A model generated the notes under the pieces. It had not been told where the DNA came from, made no database searches, and saw only the letters and a list, made by a program, of their open reading frames with translations. A stretch of 64,000 nt of DNA from Monomorium pharaonis (Eukaryota; Arthropoda; Insecta; Hymenoptera; Formicidae): contig NC_050469.1 of assembly GCF_013373865.1 (NCBI RefSeq), positions 4,396,042 to 4,460,041 on the forward strand, written 5' to 3'. A program made the translations under genes and the position numbers. Shown here piece after piece: positions 37,366-51,553 of the stretch (within the stretch, counting starts at the first letter, position 1; each line of letters opens with the position of its first letter).

Positions 37366-40300
37366 TTTTTCTGTGTATTTCAGCATTCTGATTGAATCTA
37401 TAATCTGAAAAGATTTAAAAAAATTTCTATATGAACACAATTATTAAAGATTTCTAACAGAAAGACGAAACACAAGTTTCCGAGTTTCGTCACTTCAATT
37501 TGATTTGCGTTAAAAAGGAACAGCGGTCACGTTGGTTGACTAAACGCCTCACACTAAATCGGATGCTGGCAAATTTCTTAAGTGTTAGTTGCGCATGTTA
37601 TCGACGTCAAACGAGCCTCGAGATTAATTAATTAAGTATGTAGTTAATTAACGTGAGGTTTATTAATGGAGCACGTAATCGCGCGGTAGAAATTTGGCGG
37701 TGCGCTTATTGGGGCGTGCAACTCGGTTAGCAAATTAATGGCAAAACGCTGACGAATTACAAGGCACGTTGGATGCTGCCTGACGTAAACTTACCGAGGC
37801 TATGCATCGTGTCGTTAAAATGTCTTTAGCGAGATGTTATAAGACATCATTTATATAACTAAATAAAATATTAACACGTAAAAATTGATCACAAAAATGA
37901 TTTAAAAAGTGTAAGAAATATATTTAAAAAAATTATATTATTTATTATCAAGACTGTTTATACATATAAGTACTATGAGTAACGAGCGGCAGAATTAAAG
38001 TCAATATCAAAAAAGTCAAAGAAAGTAATGCTATTATTAATTACTCATTATTCAATATTTAATTGTCCTAAATTTATATTAAAACAATTGCAAAAGATGG
38101 AATGGTCGCTCAAAAACTGTCTGTCGTTTTTTATATTAATGGTTCTTTCTACTATGCTACAAAAATATGTTTAATATTTTTTAGATAATAGATATCTTTC
38201 TCAATTCATCTGAATTGTATTCATTATTATTCTGGTCGTAGTGCCAAAAGTACTTTTTGGAGACTTAGCGCGGTATAATTCTTTTATTCCCATCTCTGCA
38301 TCCCAAAATTGAAGGATAACAGCGTCTTTTGAGTGCAGATTAACGGTCGGTCTTCCTCCTTTCTGGCGTGCATGCGCGAGATTATTAGAAAAGAAAGAAT
38401 ATATATCTGCCGCCTATGTGTGCCCGGTCATCCATCGTGTCCGGGGTGAAGCTCACGTCCGACAAAGAGCTTATATCAGGGAGCTTTCTCTCGGCCGGGC
38501 TGACTCAGCCGAAAGTACAAGTGCTATCTAGAGGTTTAAGGCTAATACTCCTACATCAGCTCTGAAAAACTGACGCGTGCGTTTGCGTATGTCTCTGTTT
38601 ATGAAGGGAGGACAACAGGCTTTCGTCGCGTGATATTCTAACTCGCTGTGTACACGAACCTCGTCACGAGGAATATTGGTCGCTGCAAATATTCCCGTCT
38701 TCACGAAAAACACCACGCAAAAACATCGTATGGAAGATATTTTCTACCATTTTACAATTTTAGGACAATTTCTGTTCCATTAAATTTGGGTTGAAAATGC
38801 GCAAAGCCTTGTCGCAAAAATCACAAAAAATATTTTCGAGGCTGAATGCTTTTGATGTGATTAAATTTCGTAGAGTTATATCTGGGATGATTAAATATAA
38901 TCATAATTTACTGTTGCTAAAGAATTACGTCAAGATTACAGAGGGCCGACGTTGATCCTCTTGGAGAGACGACAAGGGCGCTTATTGCACAAAACGTTTT
39001 ACTTCCTCGTTAAAAGTACTGACGCAACGTAAAATTGAATTTGAAACTTGCTTCCTCGTCTTGCCATAGCGGTTGTGCCAAAGAAATTTTAAGGAAAATT
39101 CGTTAAGCGATGTTTTCAAGTTACATGGCTATAATAATAATTTAGCATAATTGTTGCAAGCGGCATAGGTAATCGATGCTTTTATCGTTAAATTTTTCAA
39201 TTTTATCTGTTAAAAATTTACAGTTACTGTATAACCAGAAAAAAATTATGTACTTCAAAAAATTATGCGATAAAAGTATAGCTGTCCTATAATTTAATAA
39301 AATAGAATACTAATGTTTTATTATAAGTAGATTTTATAGATATATTTATATTATAAAGAATCCAATATAAAATCTTTGTAGCTTTTTTAATTGCATAGGA
39401 TCATTGCATCACTCAATGAACAAATAAAACAACTTAATATAATGATATTTTCAAGTAAAAAAAATTAATTAATTAAATATGTAAATCAGACTTATAAATA
39501 TCAATTAATTTGCAATTTATTATTTTAAAGTCTTATTATTTTAATATTTTTAAACAGAAAAGGATATGCCAAATTTGGCATCATATCTTTCATTTAATTT
39601 AATTTTATAAAGCCTAATTATTTATTTACATATTTTAGCAATTCATACAGTGACTCTACAATAATTACGAAATTAAAGACAAAAATTATGATAATAAAAG
39701 ATATCTTGATATTATATTTCTATCGAAGAAAATGTATTACATTGCAAAAATAAACAAATTAATAATCAACATGTCGAGATTATTGGTAATAATTATAATG
39801 GATAATTATTTCCAAAAATGGTTTTCATGCTTAAATTTAACAAATACAGCTTTTAAATTACTCGTTCGTCGCTTTGTGGAGGTTTGGCAGTTATATTTCG
39901 TTGCTAAATTTGTCCAAGGTGCGCATGTAAATTAATGTTGTAAATTGTGGACTGTACGCGGGAGCATGTACATAATGTTTACGGTCGGGGGATTATAATT
40001 ACGGAATAGCTAGAGCGGGTATAAAAGACGAGGATAGACCTACCCTTTTTCTTTGGTCTTTTGAAGTATTTCCACTAGAAACTGTGAAAATTAATGCTCG
40101 GTTTTACCGCCCTTTCACATGTTCTCTCAATTATTACACGTACAATAGCACGGTATCGTGTACACGTTACGATTGCCGCAAACGGCTGTTCTCCACCGTC
40201 TACAATCCTAATAGCCCGTGATAAAAGACCACGCATGCGACTAACGACAGAAGTCTGCCCTTTGTCCCGAAAGTGTGCGAGTCGTTAATTTTAAAGAACA

Positions 40301-40780
40301 CCAGATCCCTTGGACCATTTTCTGCATTAACAAAGAAAATTTCTTGCTATCTCATCCTATCTTTTAGTAGCTGTACGCTGTGAGCGTTAGTTTTTACGCG
40401 GGGTAGAATTATCAATATTCCTTTCTCTCGAATATTTGTTAACCCCTAAACATTCGTGTCACAGTAATATATTCAAATCTCTATGAGGACATACATATAA
40501 TCCGCATAATTCTGTCCGAGTCGCAGGACAGGTATATCTTGATAATGAAGTGTATCACCAAAAATTCACCTCGTCACCTTCCGCCGTATGTACAGGACAG
40601 AGTATGTAGGGAGTTTTACGAGGGATTGTCGTTTGCATCCAGCATTATAAAACGTTGAATAACGGCGCTGACAAAGGACTATGTACACTGTAGCTGTCAT
40701 GTTATTCGGCGATTGCATACATCGCTACGTCATCATATATTTTTCCATCTTTCGTCGGTATTGTACGTGAGTGCTTTATC
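37366..40780. other. AT-rich to mixed non-coding stretch
   Basis: Mixed at 37500-37800, 38250-38720 and 39940-40780, otherwise AT-rich. No frame above 70 codons is convincing and no RNA gene was recognised. Confidence 0.5.
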
Positions 40781-41280
40781 TTAAGCATTTCACTTGAGCC
40801 CATTCTCATGTATGTATCCGCCTTCCGCGCGCCCGTATCGCACGCGAATCTACGAAACGTCACCGCACGAATACCCGGGAGACCCTTCGATAGCTTCGCG
40901 TGATTTTTATTGCCGCTTTATAGTCACCCTCCTTCCCGCGGCGTGCGAGAGAGAAATTCGTTTTGTAGACGATACTTCTTCGGCAGAAACTAGGCCGAAG
41001 GGGGAGGAATGGAAAGAGCTGGAATCGATATTTTTAACGAGAAAACCTGGCGCGGCTGGTTTCCGCGAAATGCAACGATTTCAGCCGCTTCTTGGCTTCC
41101 GCGTGGCCGCTAATGAGAATTTTGCCGAAAGTTTAATTGGCTCTATCATAATTTTGTACGGCGCACTATCAAGTCGCGGTTTAATCAAGTCGCGCTTCAT
41201 TACCGCAAGATTCATGCCTGTATTCGTCTTTCTGAATTTACTCTCTCTCTCTCTCTCTCTCTCTCTCTTGCCTTTCTGAT
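40781..41280. other. Mixed block with a chance 161-codon frame and (CT)n
   Basis: An open plus-strand frame covers 40794-41279. It has no recognisable domain and ends in a Leu-Ser run made by the CT microsatellite at 41241-41268. I regard it as non-coding. Confidence 0.55.
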
Positions 41281-43616
41281 TCATTATCTGTAAGGTGACG
41301 ACGACGGCGTTGTTGCCACCGCCAATTACCTACAGTTTAATTTTGTCTCGAAACACTTATCTCGTGCTGGTTGTAACAGTGATCGTCCTGTAAACTTTAC
41401 TTTTGCTCTAACGCTATTTTCGTTCTATTATATTTCTCCACTGCTCGAATATATAATTAAAGTGTAATGCGAGAAAATCAAGAACGAGTGAATTAAAGAT
41501 AAATCATGATAAATTAATTCTCTAATAATTTAGAAAAGTAAAATCTACGTTTTAACTATAATAATCTCTTACTCTTAACACAATATAAATTCAATAAAAA
41601 ACAATAAAAGTATGTAAACATGGTTTAGGAAATTAAATTAAAGAGACTTTCATAGCAATTAAAAATAAACAGATTGTTAAAATTAAATAAAATACATTAA
41701 AGACTTGTGTGTTAAAACATAATAAGGATAACAAGAGTCATAAGCTAAACAATAACATAATGAAATTAAAATAATTAATAACTGTCGGAAAGTTACAAAA
41801 TAAAAATAAACAAAATTTAAAAATTAGTAATATGAAACTTAGTGATCGTTAGCTCGTCAGTCATTTTCAGGTTTAAATTTGTAAAAGAATAATTCAGTTA
41901 AATTATTAAAATTATATGTGAAAATCAAGGATTTTAAATATTATAATAATTAGAAATTTAAAAGAAATTCGGAAATTAATATAACATGTCTAACAGTTTG
42001 ATATTAGTCTCTTATTTTTATCAAGTCCCGAGAAAATGATTAAATAAGTCGAAACAATTATATTTTTCTTTTATAAACTGTTAGAAAATATGAATTAAAA
42101 CTTCTTAGCACATTATTATTATAAATTCGTCAATTTCGTGATTGTAAATAATACATATTTTTAAAAATACGTACATACTTGTAATTTCTTTCGCTTTTCG
42201 GATTCGGTTTTAATATATTTAAGTGTAAACTTTTATTCGTACGAATGCTGGCAGAACATAATGCGCCATGAATCACTACGAGCCGATGCAATCGATGTGC
42301 ATCATTGCAATATCTAGCACTCGTGACGATTAAAAAATTCTACCTATTGGCTTATGGTGTGTATATTGATTTTTGTCCAATCAGCAAATGGAAGTATCGT
42401 GTAGGTGCTTATCTGTAAGCGGCTTTTGCGCGATTCTAAAAAAAAACAGACTGGACAAAAATAAGATAAACTGATATCTTTATTATACGCGCGCTGTATG
42501 TGAGAAGGCATTGTTCCTTCGATTCCTCTATCGGAAAGTAATTGTGAGAATGGTCCGATTATCGTTTACATGTTACATATATCGCGTATGTACTCTAACG
42601 GCTTTCCATTTACGGAGAAACGGAAATACGATGCGCTCTTATTGATCGCACCCAAGTGACTCAAATAATTTTGGGAGGATGCAAAATATAGGTAGCAAAA
42701 TATTATTTCGCTCTCTTTACTACTATTATACTCTAATATCATAACATAACATATACATAATGTATTCGTTATATTATGTATTTTTTTGTTGTAAATACAC
42801 TTTACATATATTTATAATAAGATAACAAGTTAAAACAACAATTTTCATAACTTCAAAATTGTCTTGTAAAATATAAATATAATGTAAGAATACAGAAAAT
42901 GTGGAAAATAATAAAAAATAAAAGAAGAGTCAGTTAAAAAAATTTGTTGACAGATATTTAATATGTTTGTCTGATATTTTATTCCTCTAGAAAAGTAAAA
43001 TTAATTCAAAACTAAATTATATTGCATAATTAACTTTACATAATCAAAGTTGTTTAAGTAAAATTACATTAAATAAAATGCAAAAGTATAAAAATAAAAT
43101 TTGCTTTGTTTCATCTTTTTTATTTCCAAATTTATATTAAATTAATTTTCGCTCTTAAAAATAAATATATAAAAGGCAGTTGCAAAATTTTGTAGAAATT
43201 ATACAATTCAAAAAATTACACAATTAAAAAATATTTCGTATTCTATACAGTACATTTAAAAATGTTTTCTTCGTTGCACTAATAATATTTTCTTAGATTA
43301 CTTTTTCTGAAAAAAGTTTTTAACATCTAGATTAAAATTAAAGAAATAATCTAATTCCAAATAAAATTATTACAGAGGAAAAACACGCGGAATGTTATTT
43401 GCTTGTGATTATAGTTTTTAATTTTTCGGTTCCCTTTTTAGAAGATTATAAGTTCAAAAAGATGAGAATTTTTACATACTGTTATTAACATTCCCCGCTA
43501 ATTAAATGTTTCACATTCCATTAGATATCATTTCGGTCAAAATAGCCACAAAAATATGTAACAATTAACCGTTTAAGATGTACATTTTTAAATATTCTTT
43601 TGCAATATATACGTAA
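41281..43616. other. Very AT-rich non-coding stretch
   Basis: Dense stops in every frame and low complexity; only 42240-42660 is less AT-rich. Nothing supportable found. Confidence 0.55.
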
Positions 43617-43856
43617 AGAACGTTTTGTTAAAAAATCTTAAATTTAGACGAAATACAAACCTAAAAATAATTTTGTTAGACTATTAAAATAATTATGTAA
43701 AATACGAAGCTGAATGCTGGTATGTATATTGAAATTTTTTGCAGCATTATTCATCACGTTTAAGTTTCTATTATAATTATTTTACAGTCTAACAAAATTA
43801 TTTTCAGATTAGACTTATATAATTAAATTTTTTAGATATTTCAACAAAATCGTTCT
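43617..43856. mobile_element. Foldback MITE, family B, best-preserved copy
   Basis: Two nested arm pairs: 43663-43696 with 43773-43804 (TAATTTTGTTAGACTATTAA against TTTACAGTCTAACAAAATTA, with about two mismatches), and outer 43618-43640 with 43828-43855 (GAACGTTTTGTTAAAAAATC against GATATTTCAACAAAATCGTTC). The whole of about 240 bp would fold into a long hairpin. It is non-coding. Confidence 0.8.
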
Positions 43857-45740
43857 TTCCATGTAACAATAATTTTAGAAATTTTATGTAGCTTTGAAGC
43901 TAAATTATTGTTAATGACTAGCACAAAATCAAAGCTATAATTAAAATCAAAATGTAACATAATACTATTTGCCGTACGTAAGTTTGAAATTACACAATAT
44001 TACGTATAATTTGAGCATTAATGATACAGAAGTTTCACACGTACGTTTCTAAATTAAGGATTGCGTCGATAATTATAAAACTTTGTTGACACAATTCGAG
44101 AGAAAAGGAGATGACTATCGCTAATTCGTTTAATTATCATCTAACCGGAGAATTGCAACGTGAAACCAATGCAATTCGATAATTATTTGTTTAATTATAC
44201 AACTGACTTTTTTGAGAAATGCTTTGAAAAAACCAACTATTTTTCTAGTGGCAAATAATAAATATTTATCATTATAATTATACTTTTTCGTAAAAATAAA
44301 TAAAAAGTATAAGAAGCTCTCTTTAAAATATCTTACATTTACATCATAAAAATTTCCATTAATTTTCGAATTATACATATATATTATTATTAACCTTCCA
44401 TTATGCTCTCATATAAGACAAACGCTCACATTTGATTTTTTTTATTGCACAGATGTAGCATAAAAGTTAACTTTGAAATCTGGCAGCTTTTTATTTACAA
44501 CCTTCTAAAGTATATTTGTATGATTGTTTTCTAAATTTCTAGATTTGTACAGTTAATTCGCGATAAATTAACGAACTGGTTGATGTATACCATTCTTTTT
44601 TTACACACTGTGTTTTATGTAACATAAACAGTGTTCATTATTTAAATTCTTTTATTAATTTCTTTTTCCTTTCATCTCCATGTGATCGCAGCAAATTATG
44701 TAACAATGTCGCACTAATATAGTAACGCATATAAAGGCGCGGCGCTTATACGAGAGCACTAATGTTTGTTTTCGAACAAAACATAATGGTGGGTTAAATG
44801 TGTGTATATTAACTTTATAAATAATAAAATAAATAATGGAATATTATTTAGAATACACTAAAATTGCAATAATAAGAAAAAATATATTTTTTATACTGGA
44901 CAAAATCTGGTTCCGCATAAAACAATTTAATAGATTCAACACCAGCACATTTATTGAAAAATGAACAAATCAAAATTATTCTAGAAATTATATTAATATG
45001 CATGATTAATGCCTCCCTGTTAAATATAGACTCTCGATGATATAGTATTAAATTTCTTTTTAGTTATGGGTCAATGTTTCTCTTCCTTTTTAGTAAAAGA
45101 AACATCTAGTATAAATCTAATTAAAAATTGTATTAATAGATTTACTCGAAAAATATTGCTAATCAAATATTTAATAAAGTTTGTTAAATACTGCTATAAA
45201 GTTATAACAAAATATCAAATCCAATAATGATAATGGGAAATTCTGTTTGATCTCAAAATACATTCCATAAGTCTTGTTGATATAATCAAAACATTTTTCT
45301 CATTGTCAGTGTAAATTCGGTGTATTCCAATAAATATATTAATACGTCGCGCAATAAAATCGATTACAATATCGCATTCAGCGATTCGATATTGAAATGA
45401 AGGAAATCTCATATCCGTTTGTAGAACATTTATTTTTCCATCGTCAAACGAGAAAACGACATTTAGCGATTTACGTAGTTTCAACAGAGCAACGATAACG
45501 GTAAATTTTTTAAAACTAGGTTTATCCTTGCGGGATAACAGGCAGCAGTGGGAGGGAGGAGGAGCATTAACTTTCTTTCAAGATTTAGATGTTCAAGATT
45601 TACATGTTATTCGCGCGAGTAAAAGAATACTCGTTACGCATTAAAGGATGTTTTAGGGCGAAACACTTGTCTGCCATTCGCGACAACTTTTATCTACGCT
45701 ATGCCCGAGTAGCCCAATGAAATCTTTTCCCTAATACGGG
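43857..45740. other. AT-rich non-coding stretch
   Basis: Mostly AT-rich with short frames; a small internal duplication CAAGATTTAGATGTT/CAAGATTTACATGTT lies at about 45579-45608. No gene supported. Confidence 0.5.
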
Positions 45741-47208
45741 GATGAGGGAGAGCTTTATCTCTCGCTTTAAACTTCAAAACTTCGTCTGCGGTGGCAATTC
45801 CAAAATTTCCTCTTTAAGCTCGGATGGAGCGAACGTAAGCGTGCCCGTATCGATCGATAGTCTCTCCCGCGCTTCTTCTTTCTCCGTCGCTTCCTCTCAT
45901 CTCCTCTTCTCTCCTCCTCCTTCTCCATGCCCCCCCCCCTCTCTCTCTCTTTCTCTCTCTCTCTCTAGGATGCGGCAATTGTGTACAACGTAACCAATGA
46001 CGCAAAGCTATACATGCACGCGTGAAATTAAACGGCGACGTGCGGCGAATGTTAGTTTCTCGTGGGAATATCTAATTTTTATAAGCCTGGTAACATGTCA
46101 CCCGGACAGCTTGTCTCACCGTGATGTATGATATCAAAATAATATACTAGTTTTGTTTCTTTTTAATTTCCTTCCTTTACTTTCGCCCTTCTCTCTCTCC
46201 CTCTTCTTTTGATAAATAAACCGTGCAGTGCGTCGATTCTCTTGCTACAAAAATTGCTTCAGCCCGCAGTTGCGTGATCTTTCGCTGTATATTTCACGTT
46301 AATCTTATTTCATTAAAATATATACGCCGAGATATTGTAGTTCATAATTTGTATTCTTGAAAATGCAAACGACGTCCGCGAGATCAGCGAAATCCGAAAT
46401 CTGTGAAAAAAATCCCAATTCGCAGAGAGAACGAGCGCGGAGAGAATATTATTTCATTCTCGGGTTTTTTTTTCTCTCGTGTGGTTTTTGTCGCGTCGAT
46501 GGATTCACTCGGATTTAACGATGAAATTGTTTACCGATCGTGACACAATTAGTTCGGGCCCGGTATTACTTTTATAATTCTAGATACATTGCATCGGATA
46601 TATAAATTGCATTAGTCAATGAAGCGTGAATTTATATTGGCGGTTACGGAACGAAATGCGCAATATTATTAATTGATACGTGTCGTTGCAGAGTATCCGA
46701 ATTTACATATCGCCGTTTCCGAGCTTGTTGTTCGGTAAAAATATCGCGAAAAGCGGCGGAAGGACTGGAGGAGGAGGGAGGGAAGAGAAGAGGGTGTATC
46801 GCTTGCCGTCACATCACGCACTTTTCCTCCGAATGCAGTTCACCGACCGTTCGGTCTCGCCGAACGATAACCGGAGGAAAGGAGAGAGTTAACCTGTTCT
46901 GCGGTCGCGTGACGAGGTAAGATTAGAGGCGCGGTTGCGTTTCGAAGTTAAGCCGACCCGGTTGCATTCGCCTCGGAGTTAAACTCGCCCGCATTTCGCT
47001 TGCCCTTATTTAGCGAGAGCGTTCCGGTGCGCTCTACCTTTTTACCTCCCTCTCCCCTTCTCCTCTCCTGTTCCCGCCATCCTCCTCTCCGGGGGTCTGC
47101 ATTTTTGCAGACTCGCGTTTCGCAAACCCCGGCGGCTCCGGCGGCACCGCCGCGCCGTTTCGACATGTTCGCGTGAAGAGCGGAGGGTGGTTGCATGCAA
47201 ACATATTT
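45741..47208. other. GC- and pyrimidine-rich block
   Basis: Contains a C10 run at 45930-45939 and (CT)n at 45939-45967, then CpG-rich DNA to about 47180. Frames of up to 94 codons are unrecognisable. No convincing promoter motif set. Confidence 0.5.
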
Positions 47209-47262
47209 ACACACACATACACACACACACACACATATATATATATGTACATATTATATATT

Positions 47263-47315
<53 letters not shown>
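47209..47315. repeat. Compound (AC)n/(AT)n microsatellite
   Basis: AC repeats at 47209-47234 grade into AT repeats, with a pure (TA)n tract at 47267-47315. The frames through it are Tyr-Ile repeats and not coding. Confidence 0.95.
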
Positions 47316-47318
<3 letters not shown>

Positions 47319-47383
47319 CGACACATGTACCGTGCGCGCAGATCTACGTGCGATCAATTTTCAGGTAGCCTGTACCGTGACAC

Positions 47384-47406
47384 TTTTAATTTATCAGTTT
47401 AATTAA
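47384..47406 (+). repeat. 23-bp exact repeat, copy 1
   Basis: TTTTAATTTATCAGTTTAAT followed by TAA, identical to 48363-48385. It sits in otherwise GC-rich surroundings. Confidence 0.85.
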
Positions 47407-47744
47407 CGGTATTTATGGCCGCGCTCTCGTCAATTACTGGACGGAATCGGCGCCTTTCTTTGCGTGCACGTCCGTCTCCACGAAAGGGTTGTGCAGCCGA
47501 TAACGCAGTAATTTATATATAAATATAATAGCTAATAATGAAGATAGCACTGTGTAATGAATGGAAGTTCGAAAATTCTGATTCAAATGTTCTCCGGTAT
47601 CTAATAAAATTTCTCGTGAATCAATGGAATGGCAGAACAATTCCATCGCTCGATATTTGTCGATTTAGGGTAATTAAGAACATATCTTTGATTTGTTATC
47701 ATCGAACTAGTTTGTTTATTACTTAAATTTTTATAAATAGTTCT

Positions 47745-47878
<134 letters not shown>

Positions 47879-48289
47879 CGTGGAAGGAATGTTTAAATTT
47901 CCATAAAAAGTAGTGCAAAGTACTGTGAAATTATATATACAACGGTCGCAAAGGAAGCAAGACTTGTATTTCTGTGCCGCGCCATTTCCGTTTTGTTTGC
48001 ACCTCGAATTTTTCTAATGAATGCAGAATAACAATGCTTTACGAACTACAATCGCGGAATTAATGATGTTTATCTCGTCGGTTGCAGATGATAAGTGAAA
48101 CACGAATTAAGCGAAGAAATAACGTCATTCCCTCCCTCCTTCCCACCCTCCGACGCTTCTGGACGGTTTTTCCAGAAAAAACTTTCGCACCGGCACACGT
48201 ATCGTGGAACAACATAAAAGAATAAAGTGACTCGGCAGCGGTCTGTTAAATTGGGAATGAACGGTGGTCGGCACGCAGTCGAAAGGTCG

Positions 48290-48970
48290 AACAAAACGCG
48301 AATTTAATCAATTTCCGGCCGCACCGCAGCGCAGCGACGCGGACAAGAGGCGCGCGTGGCGATTTTAATTTATCAGTTTAATTAATGGGCATCTAGTGGT
48401 ATACACGGGGTTGCCAATTAAAACAGAATCAATGTCATCGGGTTGTCCCGCCGCGATTTCTTCTTTCGACGCGTCGCCGCCCGTCGCGAATATCGCGGAA
48501 GTCCGGAAGCGCCGCGGCGGCGGCGCCACGTTTGCCATATTACGGACAATCCGCAGACAAGCGGCGCAGAACAAATCTGATAAATTGACTGAAATATCAC
48601 AGGCTGTGTGTCTGTCCTTTGGACGGGAAACCCATCGATATTTCGTGCCGCGCGCGGAGCGAACGTGGAAAATGCGCGCGCGTACCTACAGCGCGAATTT
48701 CCGGAAACGTTAATAATCTATAGGGATGTAGGTCAAGAGTTACGAGAAACGATGAAACGACAGGTGCGGGATTGCGAGCGCGATATCACCGCGCGCGAAT
48801 TACTCTTGTTAACGTTCGTTTCGCGCCGTATGTATACGCGCGCACGTATGCGTGAACGTAACGCGCGAGGGAACGTACCGCGAGTCGGCGAGGCTGCATG
48901 GCTCTGCTATTAACGCATCTTGATGATAATTAATCCCGCGCGCGCGTTAACGTCCCGTGGGATGCGCCTC
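48290..48970. other. GC-rich, CpG-rich block
   Basis: Very CpG-rich, with overlapping frames of 60-105 codons on both strands and no recognisable product. It contains the second copy of the 23-bp repeat at 48363-48385. Function unknown. Confidence 0.5.
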
Positions 48971-49288
48971 GCACGCGTATCGCAATTTTGTTCATGAAAT
49001 GGAAAAAAATAACGTTGCGACGCAATCTCTTCGCTCGGCGTGCACCGCCGAGGCTCTTTCGGTTCTATATTAAAAACTCATGTAATCAATTTAATATTAA
49101 GTGGACATAATGTAACGCTATTACTACAATGAGAAAATATTAAAGCTTGCAATTTAAAGATAATCCCTTTCCGGGAGATTTATGGCGTAATTCTTTTGTA
49201 CGTTTTTAAATGTTTTTTTCACAGAATTGTCCTGATCTTTGCTTAGAAAATATCAATTCTAAGTTATTCTAAAGGTTTATAAAAATTT

Positions 49289-50002
49289 TATATAAAAGAA
49301 ACATATGAAACACGATATGATGCAAAAAATATAAAGAAAATATTTGGAAATCCTGTGTATTTTTAAAATATAGATATAGATATATGTGTTTGTAAAATAT
49401 ATTTTTTTAAAGGTATTAATTACGTTAATCTTTACTAAAAGAACATCAGTACTGAAGTATATGCAAAAATTTGTAAACATTTTATATAAGAAAAATACTT
49501 ATACAATATTATATAAAATATATAATAATAATAGAAAAAACATAAATATAAAAGAAATTTGGAATATTCTGTATATTTTAATATAGGTACTGGTTCAAAA
49601 ATTCTATATGAGAGAAACACATATGATACCATATAAAAGAAAATATAGAGAAAATCTAGGAAATTCAGCATCTATTTTTAAATATAGACGTTTAAAATAT
49701 TCTATTTTTTAAAGATATTAATTGTTAATTATATTGATCATAACTAAGAAAACATCTTTAAAAATTGAAATAAAGAAAACAACAAAACAAACAAATATAA
49801 AGAGCTCGTTAATGCTAAACAAAAGTAATACGATAAACAGGTCTTGGCTCGATATATTATCGTATTATTTTTGAAATAAAGAAATTAATTAAAAAATTAT
49901 TTTAAAAAAATACTAATACAATATTATATAAAAGAAAACATAATAATAATAGAAAATATAAAGAAAAAATGTAGAGAAATATTCTGTATATTTTAATATA
50001 AA
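49289..50002. repeat. Mosaic of AT-rich direct repeats, two unit types
   Basis: Unit A (TATATAAAAGAAACATATGA, then an ATATAAAGAAAATA block and TATTTTTAAAATATAGA) occurs at about 49289-49382 and 49603-49690. Unit B (ACAATATTATATAAAA, ATAATAATAGAAAA, ATATTCTGTATATTTTAATA) occurs at about 49493-49587 and 49908-50002. The order is A-B-A-B, so the simplest history is duplication of an A-B block. Confidence 0.75.
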
Positions 50003-51457
50003 TATTTAAAATCTCATATTATTCATATCACATGCATAATTTTCGAGGTGCAGACGGCGACAACAAGGCGATGACGCTATTAAAGATAAAAGTCATATCA
50101 AATTGATCGCTCTTTCGCGATTTATTTCGCGAAGTGATTTTTACACACCTATAAAATAAAATTTCACGACGCATACGACATCGATCGACTTGTGTAAACA
50201 TATTAAAAATGTAAACGATTTAAAACGCCGGTATGATCAAACATAGCTCGAAAACTATCAATATTTGTTAATATCCGCGCAACGCGTGCGGTGTACTGTA
50301 ACACAAGCTTTCGCACTGAAAGCCGAAAGCGCATAAAGACAAAAAAGAGATCGGTTTAAAAGGAAAATTGCGTGCGCAGTCGCTGCGTTATCGCAAGAAA
50401 TTTCTGTTATTTACATTTATTAGCGCGCTCGCTCATGCCTGCATTAAGTAAGGCGTCTCGCAAATGCGGTGCATGCAGTGTGTCTTACCTTCTCTATTAT
50501 GCACACGAGATTTATGATAGACCCTACGTCGACGTGATGCTCGTCGCTTCCTAATATAAACGCCTCTGGTATCACTATATTTAGATTGACAAAGTGTGAC
50601 AGTATCCCTGCACTTCTCGAGACCTGTAAAATAAAGAATACGACAGCTATGAATCATTTTGCACAAAAAAAACCAGACATGGTACAATGCAAAACAATTT
50701 TAGAATTTTAAGAAAAAAATTAAATCACAATTTTTTTTGCCTTTTTATTCTAATTATAAAGATAGCAAAATTCCATGAAACTGTCCAATAAAATATAATA
50801 TAAGCTATGATATACGTAAAATCAAGCTATATAAAATCTAATTTGAGAGAAAAAAAACGGAATAACGAGTTTTTACGATCCTAATTTAATTTTCTGGAAA
50901 ATAATAGTATAATAATATACACATGCACACAATCCAAAATAAATCACAAAAGATAAAATAAAAAAATTTTTAACGTAAAAAGTTAGACAATATTTTATTT
51001 TTAAAAAGTTCGTTATTATGAAGGTATTTTTGATTATAATTATATTCAATTTTAGATTAAAATATTTTTTCGTATGTACATAGATATCTTTTCTTTTTTT
51101 TTAAATAAAAACTTGTCATTTACTAATATGCATCAATCATTAATTAATTCATCGATTATTTTACTGTTTTTTTGCATATGTGCACTTTTATTAATTAAAA
51201 TGATTTTTTGTTATTTTTAAAAGTAACACATTTTTTAATAATAGTTATTAGTATTCATTGATTGATTATTTTTCTCTTTTTTATATACGCACTATAAAAT
51301 TCAAAAGGTTCTTATTTTTCTTCATTTTTCGATTGGAACAGTATAATTCTATGGGGTATAATAAATATTAAATCTAAACTATATAAAATCTAAGAACAGA
51401 AAAAAGCGCAATATTTAAATTCTTAGAATTAATTTTATTTTAACACTATGGAGTATA

Positions 51458-51460
<3 letters not shown>
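50003..51460. other. AT-rich non-coding stretch
   Basis: A mixed patch at 50040-50690 is followed by very AT-rich DNA. Two similar segments, 50796-50864 and 51355-51413, share CTATATAAAATCTAA. No gene supported. Confidence 0.5.
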
Positions 51461-51506
<46 letters not shown>

Positions 51507-51553
51507 TACACATATATACATATACATATACATATATACACACACACACACAG
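51461..51553. repeat. Compound (TA)n/(CATATA)n/(CA)n microsatellite
   Basis: TA tract, then irregular CATATA units, then a pure CA tract. Confidence 0.95.

Noticed and set aside
40794..41279. Open frame of 161 codons on the plus strand
   Set aside because: No known domain; its C-terminus is just the translated CT microsatellite.
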